From Clostridiales bacterium (GTDB lineage: Bacteria; Bacillota; Clostridia; Saccharofermentanales; Saccharofermentanaceae), in contig JAFWFV010000022.1 of assembly GCA_017515465.1 (NCBI GenBank), positions 1 to 42,481 on the forward strand: 42,481 bases of DNA, written 5' to 3'. Each line of letters starts with the position of its first letter. Within the stretch, counting starts at the first letter, position 1. The position numbers and the translations under genes are program-made. Positions 1-9,138 of the stretch are shown here, in pieces. Under the pieces are notes generated by a model. That model had not been told where the DNA came from. It was given only the letters and a program-made list of their open reading frames with translations, and ran no database searches.

Positions 1-4
1 ATGC

Positions 5-436
5 TCAAAGACTTGAGACATAGTACTCTGTATCCATTCCTGTCAGCACTGACAGGTCGTGGTCTTCATTGTCGTAGAATGCCTTGGTGCATATCTCCAG
101 CTTGTCATCCTCATCAAAGATGCAGATCTCATCGCCGGGGTTTGCCCCTATCTTCTCCCAGAGTTCGTTGGATACGGTGATCCTGCCCTGTGAGTCCACC
201 TTTGTATAAAGTGCCTCACCGAAGATCTCCCTCTTCATCTTCCTAACCCTGGGTTCGACGGTATTCCAGCTCTTGGTGTCTTCCTTGATCCTGTCGAATC
301 TCTCAGGCGTATAAACGCATAGATAACCTTTATCAAGGCTGTTCGTAACTACAACAGTCTCTCCAAAGATCTCTCTCTGCCTGGTGGGAACGAAAAGTCT
401 CCCCTTGGCATCAATTTTCTTGATATCTCGCGCCAT
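5..436 (-). CDS. mraZ: MraZ transcriptional regulator
   Basis: A 143-residue protein of two tandem SpoVT/AbrB-like domains, each with the MraZ-type signature: I-D-A-K-G-R-L-F-V-P near residue 8 and V-D-S-Q-G-R-I-T-V near residue 80. Length and domain order fit MraZ, which forms a ring and binds DNA upstream of the division/cell-wall (dcw) cluster, usually repressing its own operon. The ATG at 436 follows a GGAG-containing SD. The stop lies five bases from the window edge, so rsmH, ftsL and other dcw genes would be expected just outside to the left (inference). Upstream lie GGGAA-type repeats of the kind MraZ recognises. Confidence in the family is high; membership of a dcw cluster cannot be seen here. 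Confidence 0.88.
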   Translation of the reverse strand: MARDIKKIDAKGRLFVPTRQREIFGETVVVTNSLDKGYLCVYTPERFDRIKEDTKSWNTVEPRVRKMKREIFGEALYTKVDSQGRITVSNELWEKIGANPGDEICIFDEDDKLEICTKAFYDNEDHDLSVLTGMDTEYYVSSL

Positions 437-510
437 TCACCTGCTCCGGAAGGTTTTGTATTGAAATTTAAGAAGATGATGGGTATATTTGACACGTGAT
501 TGACAAATAT

Positions 511-534
511 TTCCCAAAATTTCCCCAAATCACC
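511..534 (-). promoter_or_regulatory. Candidate MraZ operator repeats
   Basis: Read on the minus strand, GGGAA occurs at 525-521 and again at 515-511, exactly 10 bases apart and both inside near-identical T-rich/A-rich flanks. A weaker GGTGA lies at 534-530. MraZ is known to bind short G-rich direct repeats with about one helical turn of spacing upstream of its own gene. The position 75-100 bases before mraZ fits autoregulation. The third repeat is imperfect in spacing and sequence. Confidence 0.5.
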
Positions 535-602
535 ACACATTTGTATTTTATTCGTAACTTTTCCTTAACGCAAGTGTTTTTTTCAGATTTCCCATATTTG
601 TT

Positions 603-632
603 TTGATTATTTGTTTTGATGTAGAATATAGA
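603..632 (+). promoter_or_regulatory. Possible promoter of the GH43 gene
   Basis: TTGATT at 603-608 and TATAGA at 627-632 are separated by 18 bases. They are followed by a strong SD (AAGGGGG) ahead of the ATG at 658. The region is AT-rich and other hexamer pairings are possible, so this is a weak assignment. Confidence 0.3.
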
Positions 633-657
633 CATCATTGTTAAGGGGGTCCCCGCC

Positions 658-2253
658 ATGAAAAAACAGGTCTATAATCCCTATCTTCCTTTGTACGAAC
701 ACATTCCTGACGGCGAGCCCCACGTATTCGGAGACAGGGTCTACGTTTACGGCTCCCACGACAAAGAGGGCGGCTATACTTTCTGCATGGAGGACTACGT
801 CGTTTATTCGGCACCCGTAACGGACCTGTCCGACTGGCGCTATGAAGGCGTTTCCTACAGGGCGGATCAGGATCCCGACTACCCCAATCCCCGTTTCATG
901 TATGCCCCCGACTGTGTAAGGGGCAACGACGGCAGGTACTATCTCTTCTACTGCATGGGCGGCGACTACGGCTACGGCGGCTATAGCGGCGCCATCAAGG
1001 TCGCAGTATCAGACAGCCCCGCAGGCCCCTTCGACTACCACGGCACCGTACATTACAAGGACGGCACCGTCATGATGCGCTACGTCTGCTTCGACCCGGC
1101 GGTCATAAACGACGGCGGCGTGATCAGGGTATATTACGGAACCCAGTACTCCGACGAGGAGGACTACGGAATCGACGATCCCAGGGTAATAGAGCGTGAG
1201 ACGGGAATGTTCGGCAGGACCGAGGAAGAGCTTAAGTCCTACCCCGACAGCATCAACGGACCCGTCATGCTCACCCTCGAAGACGACATGCTCACGGTAA
1301 GAGACGAGCCAAAACACATAATCCCCTACAGGGTCAAGGGCACCACGTTCGAGGAACATCCCTTCTTTGAGGGATCGTCGATCAGAAAGTTCAATGGAAA
1401 GTATTACTTTATATATTCTTCCTGGCAGAACCACGAGTTGTGCTATGCCACCAGCGACTATCCCGACAGGGGTTTCGTATTTGGCGGCACCATAGTATCC
1501 AACGGCGATGTAGGGTATGGCGGCAGGACGATAGAAAACAAGCTCAACATGACAGGCACCACCCACGGCAGCGTAGAGCCCATCAACGGCGAGTATTATG
1601 TATTCTTTCACAGGCTCACCCACAAATCAGACTACAGCCGCCAGTCCTGCGCCGAGAAGATCAGACTGGAGCCCGACGGCTCCATCAAGCAGGTGGAGAT
1701 AACCTCCTGCGGCCTTAACGACGGTCCCCTGGAGGGCGTAGGCTCCTATCCTGCAGTTATCTGCTGCAACCTGACGGACGGCTATGTCCCCCACGGCTGC
1801 AACACCATCTATAAGGCATCCTTCCCCAACATCTCCAACATCGGTGACGAACGTTTCATCGCTGAGATCGGCGAAGGAACGCTCATCGGCTACAAGTATT
1901 TCAATATGCAGGACGTATCCGAGATAGGCGTCACCGCCAGGATCGAGGCCCCCGACAACCTCCCCTTCTTCGACGTTCCCGTCAGGATCGACGAGAGAAG
2001 TGAGGAAGACTCCAAACGACTGGCAGAAAGAGTGATAACTCCCACATCAGACACACCATGCCTGGAGATCCGCCTGGGAGAGGACCAGGCGCCAATAGGC
2101 ACGATCGCCATCGGCGATACGTCCGGATGGACAGAATTTGCCACGGGTGTCCGGATCAAGGACGGCACCTATCCCCTCTACTTCTACTACAGGGGTCCCG
2201 GCAAGATCCAGATCAAGGATATATTCATGAACCGCCTGGGAGACCTGGGATAA
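658..2253 (+). CDS. Intracellular glycoside hydrolase family 43 with C-terminal CBM6-like region
   Basis: A 531-residue protein with a five-bladed propeller GH43 pattern. The likely catalytic triad is Asp18 in I-P-D-G-E-P-H-V (general base), Asp146 in C-F-D-P-A-V-I (pKa modulator) and Glu238 in F-F-E-G-S-S (general acid). Residues from about 395 to the end resemble a beta-sandwich carbohydrate-binding domain of CBM6 type, with a G-x-T-S-G-W motif near residue 487. GH43 enzymes are mostly beta-xylosidases or alpha-L-arabinofuranosidases; the exact substrate cannot be told. There is no signal peptide, so it should act on imported oligosaccharides. The start is set by the AAGGGGG SD. It is monocistronic and ends in a perfect hairpin shared convergently with the GH3 gene. 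Confidence 0.88.
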   Translation: MKKQVYNPYLPLYEHIPDGEPHVFGDRVYVYGSHDKEGGYTFCMEDYVVYSAPVTDLSDWRYEGVSYRADQDPDYPNPRFMYAPDCVRGNDGRYYLFYCMGGDYGYGGYSGAIKVAVSDSPAGPFDYHGTVHYKDGTVMMRYVCFDPAVINDGGVIRVYYGTQYSDEEDYGIDDPRVIERETGMFGRTEEELKSYPDSINGPVMLTLEDDMLTVRDEPKHIIPYRVKGTTFEEHPFFEGSSIRKFNGKYYFIYSSWQNHELCYATSDYPDRGFVFGGTIVSNGDVGYGGRTIENKLNMTGTTHGSVEPINGEYYVFFHRLTHKSDYSRQSCAEKIRLEPDGSIKQVEITSCGLNDGPLEGVGSYPAVICCNLTDGYVPHGCNTIYKASFPNISNIGDERFIAEIGEGTLIGYKYFNMQDVSEIGVTARIEAPDNLPFFDVPVRIDERSEEDSKRLAERVITPTSDTPCLEIRLGEDQAPIGTIAIGDTSGWTEFATGVRIKDGTYPLYFYYRGPGKIQIKDIFMNRLGDLG

Positions 2254-2283
2254 CCACTGACCCGCGCCAACACTGGAAGAAAA

Positions 2284-2327
2284 GCCCGTTTACACCGGAA
2301 ATCTCCTAGTGTAAACGGGCATTATTT
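2284..2327 (+). terminator. Terminator after GH43
   Basis: A perfect 12-bp stem (GCCCGTTTACAC at 2284-2295 with its complement at 2309-2320), a 13-base loop and a short AT-rich tail (ATTATTT). It follows the GH43 stop by 30 bases. The same bases form part of a dispersed element with a second copy at 31393-31441. Confidence 0.75.
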
Positions 2328-2337
2328 CTAGTGTTAT
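2289..2337 (+). repeat. Dispersed 49-nt palindromic element, copy A
   Basis: This segment aligns without gaps over 49 nt to the reverse complement of 31393-31441. Conserved blocks are TTACAC, then GGAA, then GTGTAAAC, then TTCTAGTGTT nine bases further on. Both copies lie between convergent genes. In this copy the palindrome arms extend to 12 bp and act as a terminator. Confidence 0.6.
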
Positions 2338-2401
2338 CTTCGATCTGCCGGCAGGATCACTTGTTCCCGAACGAGAATGCACCTCTTTCGGCGAGATAAA
2401 G

Positions 2402-2451
2402 AGTTTCTGAACAAGTTTGCAGCTTTGCTGTATGTCCGCAGTTCAGAAACT
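2402..2451 (-). terminator. Possible terminator after the GH3 gene
   Basis: An 11-bp perfect inverted repeat (2402-2412 with 2441-2451) lies directly after the GH3 stop and is followed on the minus strand by CTCTTTAT. The 28-base loop is long and the T-tract weak, so it may be a 3' stabilising structure rather than a full terminator. Confidence 0.4.
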
Positions 2452-2454
2452 TCT

Positions 2455-4344
2455 TTATTGAGCCCTCCAGCCCACATCATGCCAGCACTCACCCAGAGCG
2501 AGCTGCTCGACTGATGTGTAGTAAGGCATGGGCAGTGTGCCGCCGCACTCCTGTTCGCCAAAGAGGACGTCAGCAATGGCATGTCCGCCCTCAGTACCGG
2601 GCAGGTAGCACATGATAACTGAATCCCAGTTGTTGATATAATCTTCGATCAGGACATTTCTGCCGCAGACGAGGAGCGTTGTTGTGGGCAGTCCTGATTC
2701 TGCTGCGAACTGGATCGCATCAGCGTTTCCTGACTGTGCCAGGGCACCTGTGATGGACAGGTCCTCAGTATCGCCGGTCCATTCTGCGTAAGGGATCTCA
2801 CCCAGGCAGAGGAGGACCATGTCACATGTATCGATCTGCGCAGGATCCGTTACGATCGTAACTCCATGGTCAGACGCTACGGCTTCGAGAGACTCCAGGA
2901 TGGAATCAGCATAGCCTACCCATTCCGTACCTTCTTCGGAGTCACTATATCCCGTCCATGTGATCATCCAGCCGCCGCAGAGGACACCTGTGTCATCAGC
3001 TGCGGGTCCTGCAACAAATACCTTGGTTCCTTCGGGGATCGTCATGTGATCGCCGACCTTGAGCGGAACGAATGACTCTGCAGCCAGAGTCCTGGCTACT
3101 TCCTGCCCGTGCTCGGAATACCAGTCGTATGACGGGTTCGTGTTTTCCAGCATGGGATCTTCGAACAGACCTGCATCCATCTTGACCTTGAGGATCCTGG
3201 TAACTGCATCGTTCACCCTGTCTTCGGTAATGTCGCCGTTCCCGACGGCTTCTACGATGATGTCCCTGACATCTTCATAGTCATCAGGTTCCATCAGCAT
3301 GTCGATGCCGGCGTTGACGGCCAGGCAGACATTCTCATAGAGGCTGTCGCCTGAGCAGTTGTGCAGTGAGTTGTAATCGGAGACGATGAATCCCTCGAAT
3401 CCGAATTCGTTCTTGAGCTTCCAGATGTATTCGCCGTTCTGGTGCATCTTGACGCCGTTTAATGCTGCATGTGACACCATTATTGTCTGGGCACCCGTCT
3501 CGATCATCTCCCTGTAAACACCCAGGAGCTCATCGATCGTTGCATCATCCACATCAGCATCGCCTCTGTCTATAAGCCTCGTTGTTCCGTCTGATACCTC
3601 ACCGGTGCCGAATACCACATGTCCTTCACCAAAGAAGTGCTTGGGGCAGGAGATCACGCCCTCATCCAGCTGTCCGCGGATATATGCGGATGCCAGAGGG
3701 ATGATCCAGGCCGTATCGGAAGAGAAGCACTCGTAAGTCCTTCCCCATCTGGCGTCCTGGGGATCAGTAACGACGGGGCCGAAGTTCCAGATCATGCCGG
3801 TCCTCTTCATGTCACTGCCCACGAGCTTGCCATATTCATATGTCAGTTCGGGATCGTTTGCCGCACCGATATTGATGTTGTGGGGATAAATGATGCTCTC
3901 TCCTGCAGTATTTACGCCATGAACGGAATCCTGTCCGTAAACGAAAGGTATTCCTGCCTCAGACAGCAGTGCGCTCCTCTGATAATCCCTGACCCTGGCG
4001 ATCCAGTCGTCAACAGATACAGCCGGCCACTCGTCCCTGGTGGAGAACAGCGAAGCATAGCAGTTCTGCTCCATGGCATCGTGATCGAGAGATCTGAGCT
4101 GCCCCTGGACCATCTGTGATGCCTTCTGCTCCAGTGTAAGCTCTGCCACGATATCCTCGACGGGAGTATCGGGACTCCACCTCATCTGTGCCGGAGCCTC
4201 GGTGGGCTTGGGCTCAGTTGATTCAGTTGTTATCTCTATGTTGGATATTCCCGTTTCTGATGTCTCCACGGGATTGATACAGCCCGTGAAAGGCAGCGCA
4301 AACACGGACATGGCCATCAAGGCCGAAATAAGCTTTCTATTCAT
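2455..4344 (-). CDS. Glycoside hydrolase family 3 lipoprotein (beta-glucosidase/exo-glucanase type)
   Basis: A 629-residue exported lipoprotein. The signal peptide ends in lipobox L-P-F-T-G-C with lipidated Cys22, followed by a Thr/Glu/Pro-rich linker to about residue 55. The GH3 barrel carries C-P-K-H-F-F near 233-238 and the nucleophile Asp323 in F-I-V-S-D-Y. The second alpha/beta domain runs from about 430 to the end. The family removes terminal beta-glucose or xylose from oligosaccharides. An upstream in-frame ATG at 4389 lacks an SD and lies inside the promoter; the ATG at 4344 follows GGGAGGG, so it is the start. The gene is transcribed divergently from the large secreted-protein operon and convergently with GH43. 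It probably works outside the membrane with the GH16 enzyme on beta-glucans (inference). Confidence 0.9.
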   Translation of the reverse strand: MNRKLISALMAMSVFALPFTGCINPVETSETGISNIEITTESTEPKPTEAPAQMRWSPDTPVEDIVAELTLEQKASQMVQGQLRSLDHDAMEQNCYASLFSTRDEWPAVSVDDWIARVRDYQRSALLSEAGIPFVYGQDSVHGVNTAGESIIYPHNINIGAANDPELTYEYGKLVGSDMKRTGMIWNFGPVVTDPQDARWGRTYECFSSDTAWIIPLASAYIRGQLDEGVISCPKHFFGEGHVVFGTGEVSDGTTRLIDRGDADVDDATIDELLGVYREMIETGAQTIMVSHAALNGVKMHQNGEYIWKLKNEFGFEGFIVSDYNSLHNCSGDSLYENVCLAVNAGIDMLMEPDDYEDVRDIIVEAVGNGDITEDRVNDAVTRILKVKMDAGLFEDPMLENTNPSYDWYSEHGQEVARTLAAESFVPLKVGDHMTIPEGTKVFVAGPAADDTGVLCGGWMITWTGYSDSEEGTEWVGYADSILESLEAVASDHGVTIVTDPAQIDTCDMVLLCLGEIPYAEWTGDTEDLSITGALAQSGNADAIQFAAESGLPTTTLLVCGRNVLIEDYINNWDSVIMCYLPGTEGGHAIADVLFGEQECGGTLPMPYYTSVEQLALGECWHDVGWRAQ

Positions 4345-4361
4345 AAACACACCCTCCCAGG

Positions 4362-4393
4362 CACCCATACGGGTGTCTATTGAGCACATTATA
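4362..4393 (-). promoter_or_regulatory. Promoter and palindrome upstream of GH3
   Basis: On the minus strand TATAAT (4393-4388) is preceded at 17 bases by a weak TTCATA. Just downstream, at 4362-4375, lies the inverted repeat CACCC-ATAC-GGGTG, between the expected transcription start and the SD. It could be a repressor operator or a 5' hairpin controlling access to the SD. Confidence 0.5.
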
Positions 4394-4512
4394 CTAAATA
4401 TTTAATAAATTATGAAGAAATTGTCAAAAATATGGGATCTCGGTTGTATGCTCACCGCCACATATATTAAAATTAAAGATATTTTTATCAACCTTGAAAG
4501 CGAGGTGGCTTT

Positions 4513-7500
4513 ATGGGTAAAACAACACGCAAGATGCTGTCAATACTGATAACCGTGGTTATGGTAATGACGTGCATGCCTGTTAACGGCCTGTTGAATG
4601 CTGATGCCGCTGCTGTGTATCACATTTACATGAACTCTACAAACACCGCAGGATACATCGCAGAGACCGAAGATGAGATCGAGGGCTGCGAACTTGTTGG
4701 TCTGTACATTGACGGAGGCAGTTATGAGATTACCGGCGATGTTCCGGACAATTTCGCTGTGATCCTGAACAATGCGGAGGTGACCGGATTCACGGATAAT
4801 ATGATGCCGTTACTGCTCGGACAGAGCAGGTTGGCCGGCGAATCTGAGGAATATCTCTCCAATAATGATTGTGCCTACACCGGAGATATCAAGTTTGACA
4901 GTTTATTTCCTTACGCAGTCAATGTAATGGATACCTGGGTCGATGAAGCTAATGAGGCGGGTTACAGTATCCCCCTCAACTACACGATGGTCGTAACTGG
5001 CGATATGACCATAGATTATTACAAACACATAAAGAGTCTTGTTGTCGATCCCGGTGCAACACTTACTGTCAGAGGTTCTGGATGCGAACTTGATGTTGAT
5101 CAGCTGACATTAAACGGAACCATTAACATTACTGATCCCACCGGGGGCACCGATCCGAATGGTATGAGGATAAGAGGAACTGCAACCCGGGGTGAGAACG
5201 CAGCAATAACTGCTGCTGAAGGATCAGTATTGAGGATCGATGAAGGTGCCAGCGTTCCGGACATGACTCCTGGAGAATACAGTTACCACAGCGGTGAATG
5301 GAAGCCCACAGGAGGCGGCGGAGACGATCCCTACATCCCCGATCCTGTGGATAGTTTCGCCATGAGAGTCGCCTTCCCCGCCGGCATCATCTCCAAGGCA
5401 GAGGTATCCATCGACGGCGGCGAGAGTTTCTCAAATCTTACGATCGAGAATAATCAGGAAGATAACAATGAGCAGGTAGCATGGTTCGACAACAATGTTG
5501 TTGATATCGATAATGTCATGTTCCGTTTCACACCGGCCGGTATCGGCAAAAAGTTAACGGCATTTGTCATGTGGGATCCTGAAGATCAGCATGTGGCAAT
5601 GCCTTTCAATGAACGGGCATATTCTTTTGATGAATCCGGAAGATGCCTTACCATCAGCAAGGATACAGGCTGGGGAGCATATTATGATGTATTCATCGAC
5701 ATAGAGCATGTTGAAGCACAGTTCCATTTCGAACCTGATCTCCTGAGCAAGATCGAATTCGCCTATGACGAATCAGGTACATACGAAGAAATGTGGAATG
5801 ACGAGGAAGAATGGACAGACTACATCGCGCTCAGATTTGACGGTGAGGAACATAGCAGTGTCAGCTTCCGCCTCACTCCCAAAGTCGAAACTGCAAAGCT
5901 CATTGCCGAGATCATGGATTTTGAGAACTGGGATTTCGATCCTGATGAGAATGTCTTTACGATAACCAGGGAGAACGCATCCTGGAGCGCTGATCACTAC
6001 GATATAGAGGTCAGACGTGATTACGATTACTATATCGAGATAGGCTATCCACATGCACTCTTTGCCTCACTTCAGGCAAAGGTCGGCAACGATGATTATT
6101 TCAACGTTGATTGGGACATCCTCGGATTTGATGAAGCAGATCTCGCAGGCAAGACCTCGATTACCTTCCTGGCTCAGCCACTGAAAGAAGAATGGGGAGT
6201 CTGGGCTTCATATGCAATGGTTACCGATCAGGATGAGAGCCAGTGGGTCTGGACTGATCCTGAAATAGCATCTGATGGATCATTCACTATCCCTCTGTCA
6301 GTTTTTGCAGGTGACAGCAACATCTTAAGGCTCAACATGGAAGCCACCGGTTTCAGCGGCATCATCATCGAAGAAGGCTGGGACCGCATGTCGGATATCA
6401 CATGCCGTCTGGGAGATTCGACTGAACCTTTCATCATGTCCGAACCGTACCTTGATAAAGACGTTTTTGAAGACTATGATTCCGTAACTTTCTATCTTAA
6501 TCCGTATCTGGATGTAACGGTCAGAAGAGTCTTGATAGATGGTGAGGAGGTCACCCTGAATCAGGATGGATCGTTCGTCATTAATAAGAATGACGGATGG
6601 GATGACAGATACAACATATCGATCGAAACCGACGGTCACGAACCCGGGCCGCAATTCGACTACGATATCGGTCTGTGGTATCCCGATGATTCACAGGATC
6701 CTGATTTCAGTTCCATCACATACAGGATCGACGATGGTGACACGTTCAGTGTCGACATGAAGAACCATAATCACTCACTGTTATTTAACAAGGAGGATAT
6801 CGAGGGACACAATTATATCATCTTTGATCCCGTACCCGTCGATCCCAACAGACAGATCGTCGTTCAATACGCTAACCATACTGAAGATCCCGAAGGCTGG
6901 AACTGGACCAGTGCCGTATATGATAACGGATATAAGATCCCGCTCAGTATGTTCACTGATGAAGTCAGGTCCTTCGTCGTTGATATCTTTACGGAACAAG
7001 CGCCTTTCGACAAGACACTCGCACTCCATATCGACAAGGATCTGATACCCTCTCTGAGCTACAAACTGGATGACGGAGACTATCAGGATATTGAAAATAA
7101 CCAATACGAGATCGGATTCTATGATTCCCAGCTGGAAGACGCCGAGAATCTCTATCTGCTTCCCCCTCCTATAGAGGGTAAGACTCTCGCTGCATCTTAC
7201 GGAAAGCTTGTAGATCACGGGGCAGAAGGAAGGTATGTTGATGACTGGATCAATATCGTGATGAATCCCGACGGATCATATACTTTCCCCGTATCTCTTC
7301 TGAGGAGCAGTGACAGTTACGCATTCTGGATCGGTGAAGACGAAGGCGGCCAGCCTGAAGAACCGTCTTTCTGCATCGAAGCAGTACATAACTTCGGCGG
7401 AAGGATCGTAATATCCCCCGACCCTGTCAGCATACATCATGTCGATGACAATCACGAAGAGTTCTATTACAACTGTGACGAATTTGATAATGTAAGTGTC

Positions 7501-9120
7501 AGCATCGAAGCTGATCCTGGCTTCACGATCAGCAGCATTACCATTGATAGTGAACCTGTGGAACTCGAGAATGATCACTCCTTCGTATACACCATCCCCA
7601 GCATGCCGGACGAAGGAAGCAAGATCGAAATCAACGCCGTATTTGCCATCTCCGACAGCCAGATGATCGAGGAGGTCGCAAGACACGGATACGCTTATTA
7701 CTACAACAGCGATGACTTTGATATGGAGGATCTGACAGAAGTATTCGCATCTGAGATGTACTTCCACTTCTTCAGAGAGGGAACCGGACCTTTCTTCATT
7801 GCATTCAGCAGCAAAGAGGCACTCAAGGCTGCACTTGACGTACCTGTTTCACCCCATCCTGCTGACGATGAAACGGGTCTCCCCTATGCAGATTTCGTGC
7901 TCAACTACCATGACGTACATCAGCACATCAAGGTCTACATACTCCCAACAAAGCACGATGTAATGGTCGAGTGTCATTATATTGACGGATCTGTTGAACC
8001 CATTGTAGTAACAGTGGATGCTTCCAGCGGTACTGATACATTGATCAAGACCGGCAAGCCTCTTGATTTTGCAAGAGTCTTCGGAAACGGTGTTGATTCT
8101 AACGGTATCATACATACCGACAGTCCATATGTTTCCACCTGTCATCTGACACAGGAACAGTCCGGATTCGACTACACGGTCTGGGACGAGGAAATGACAG
8201 ATCCCGACCGCCACATAGAGCCTTTTGTAGGTGAGGAATCCTACAAGCAGATCGGTCTGATCAATACCAGACTCGTTAACGTATACGAGATCGATGAGAT
8301 CGCCTCTCTGAAGATCACCGGAACTGAAGACTGTCCCGGATGGGCTTTCGGAAGAGCAAATGTCTATACAGCAGATGCTTTCAGAGAGAATGCTTCAAAA
8401 GCTGATGTCTATATAGCAAACAGATTTGTTCTGATCGAGAACGTTGATTATGAAAATGCGTCCAATGCCAAGCTGGTAACAGGTGTTGCAGTCGATGAAG
8501 CTTCAGGTCTCAACCCTGACATCATTACTGTCAGCCCCATTACTGAGGGAGATGAGCATTCATTCGCAGTTTCATTCAACACCAACTACGACATGATACC
8601 TCTGGCACTCACCTACAGCGATGGTGTGGTAAGGTATATCACCATCCACAGGATCGCGATCGAGATCAGCACGCCTTTCATCAATGCCGCAGATAACAAC
8701 AAGGTAAATGTTCCCCACGGCACATGGATAGACGACTGGAGATCGTATGAGATCGATGGTGCATATAGCCCCGATATCCCTAACAATGCGATATGTGCAA
8801 CCTACTACTATCCTACCGGATCGTCGGCTCCCTCAGATTCCGACAAGGTCACACTGTTCGTAACCATCAACTGGCGTGACGGTACCCAGGAGACCAGGGT
8901 CATTACAGATCCGCTGGTATCTGAACGCGACAACTGGTCCTCTGATACGGCCCTTACGAATAAGTACTGGGCAGATTACATAGTCTGGGCAGGAAGCGAA
9001 AACGACATCAGAGACATCACAAGTGTCGAGATCTTCGCTTACAATGAAGGATCAGGTGACGTATTCGGCGGAGTCAAGGCAGGATCCGAACACGGATTCG
9101 TCTGGGCAAACGATAACTGA
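4513..9120 (+). CDS. Large secreted repeat-bearing surface protein
   Basis: A 1535-residue protein with a signal peptide (basic start, hydrophobic stretch to about residue 27, cleavage near A-D-A-A-A). Residues 35-260 look like a beta-rich fold, followed by a Gly/Asp/Pro linker at about 268-280. Six degenerate domains of 100-120 residues cover about 281-945. Three (281-399, 400-505, 616-715) end in a pattern like F-x-I-x-K/R-x-x-x-W/G-W with a following Y-x-I. Three others (506-615, 716-833, 834-945) carry a W/G-S-F/Y-x-I/F-P-L/V-S pattern. Residues 950-1055 resemble an InlB-type beta repeat. The last 480 residues are unassigned. No sortase motif, S-layer or dockerin domain was recognised. 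The SD is GAGGTGG. It forms an operon with the next two genes. A binding or adhesion role is only inference. Confidence 0.75.
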   Translation: MGKTTRKMLSILITVVMVMTCMPVNGLLNADAAAVYHIYMNSTNTAGYIAETEDEIEGCELVGLYIDGGSYEITGDVPDNFAVILNNAEVTGFTDNMMPLLLGQSRLAGESEEYLSNNDCAYTGDIKFDSLFPYAVNVMDTWVDEANEAGYSIPLNYTMVVTGDMTIDYYKHIKSLVVDPGATLTVRGSGCELDVDQLTLNGTINITDPTGGTDPNGMRIRGTATRGENAAITAAEGSVLRIDEGASVPDMTPGEYSYHSGEWKPTGGGGDDPYIPDPVDSFAMRVAFPAGIISKAEVSIDGGESFSNLTIENNQEDNNEQVAWFDNNVVDIDNVMFRFTPAGIGKKLTAFVMWDPEDQHVAMPFNERAYSFDESGRCLTISKDTGWGAYYDVFIDIEHVEAQFHFEPDLLSKIEFAYDESGTYEEMWNDEEEWTDYIALRFDGEEHSSVSFRLTPKVETAKLIAEIMDFENWDFDPDENVFTITRENASWSADHYDIEVRRDYDYYIEIGYPHALFASLQAKVGNDDYFNVDWDILGFDEADLAGKTSITFLAQPLKEEWGVWASYAMVTDQDESQWVWTDPEIASDGSFTIPLSVFAGDSNILRLNMEATGFSGIIIEEGWDRMSDITCRLGDSTEPFIMSEPYLDKDVFEDYDSVTFYLNPYLDVTVRRVLIDGEEVTLNQDGSFVINKNDGWDDRYNISIETDGHEPGPQFDYDIGLWYPDDSQDPDFSSITYRIDDGDTFSVDMKNHNHSLLFNKEDIEGHNYIIFDPVPVDPNRQIVVQYANHTEDPEGWNWTSAVYDNGYKIPLSMFTDEVRSFVVDIFTEQAPFDKTLALHIDKDLIPSLSYKLDDGDYQDIENNQYEIGFYDSQLEDAENLYLLPPPIEGKTLAASYGKLVDHGAEGRYVDDWINIVMNPDGSYTFPVSLLRSSDSYAFWIGEDEGGQPEEPSFCIEAVHNFGGRIVISPDPVSIHHVDDNHEEFYYNCDEFDNVSVSIEADPGFTISSITIDSEPVELENDHSFVYTIPSMPDEGSKIEINAVFAISDSQMIEEVARHGYAYYYNSDDFDMEDLTEVFASEMYFHFFREGTGPFFIAFSSKEALKAALDVPVSPHPADDETGLPYADFVLNYHDVHQHIKVYILPTKHDVMVECHYIDGSVEPIVVTVDASSGTDTLIKTGKPLDFARVFGNGVDSNGIIHTDSPYVSTCHLTQEQSGFDYTVWDEEMTDPDRHIEPFVGEESYKQIGLINTRLVNVYEIDEIASLKITGTEDCPGWAFGRANVYTADAFRENASKADVYIANRFVLIENVDYENASNAKLVTGVAVDEASGLNPDIITVSPITEGDEHSFAVSFNTNYDMIPLALTYSDGVVRYITIHRIAIEISTPFINAADNNKVNVPHGTWIDDWRSYEIDGAYSPDIPNNAICATYYYPTGSSAPSDSDKVTLFVTINWRDGTQETRVITDPLVSERDNWSSDTALTNKYWADYIVWAGSENDIRDITSVEIFAYNEGSGDVFGGVKAGSEHGFVWANDN

Positions 9121-9138
9121 TACAAGGAGGACAAGACA

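Noticed and set aside
489..505. Two perfect TTGACA hexamers as promoters for GH43
   Set aside because: No -10 hexamer occurs at 16-19 bases from either on the plus strand.
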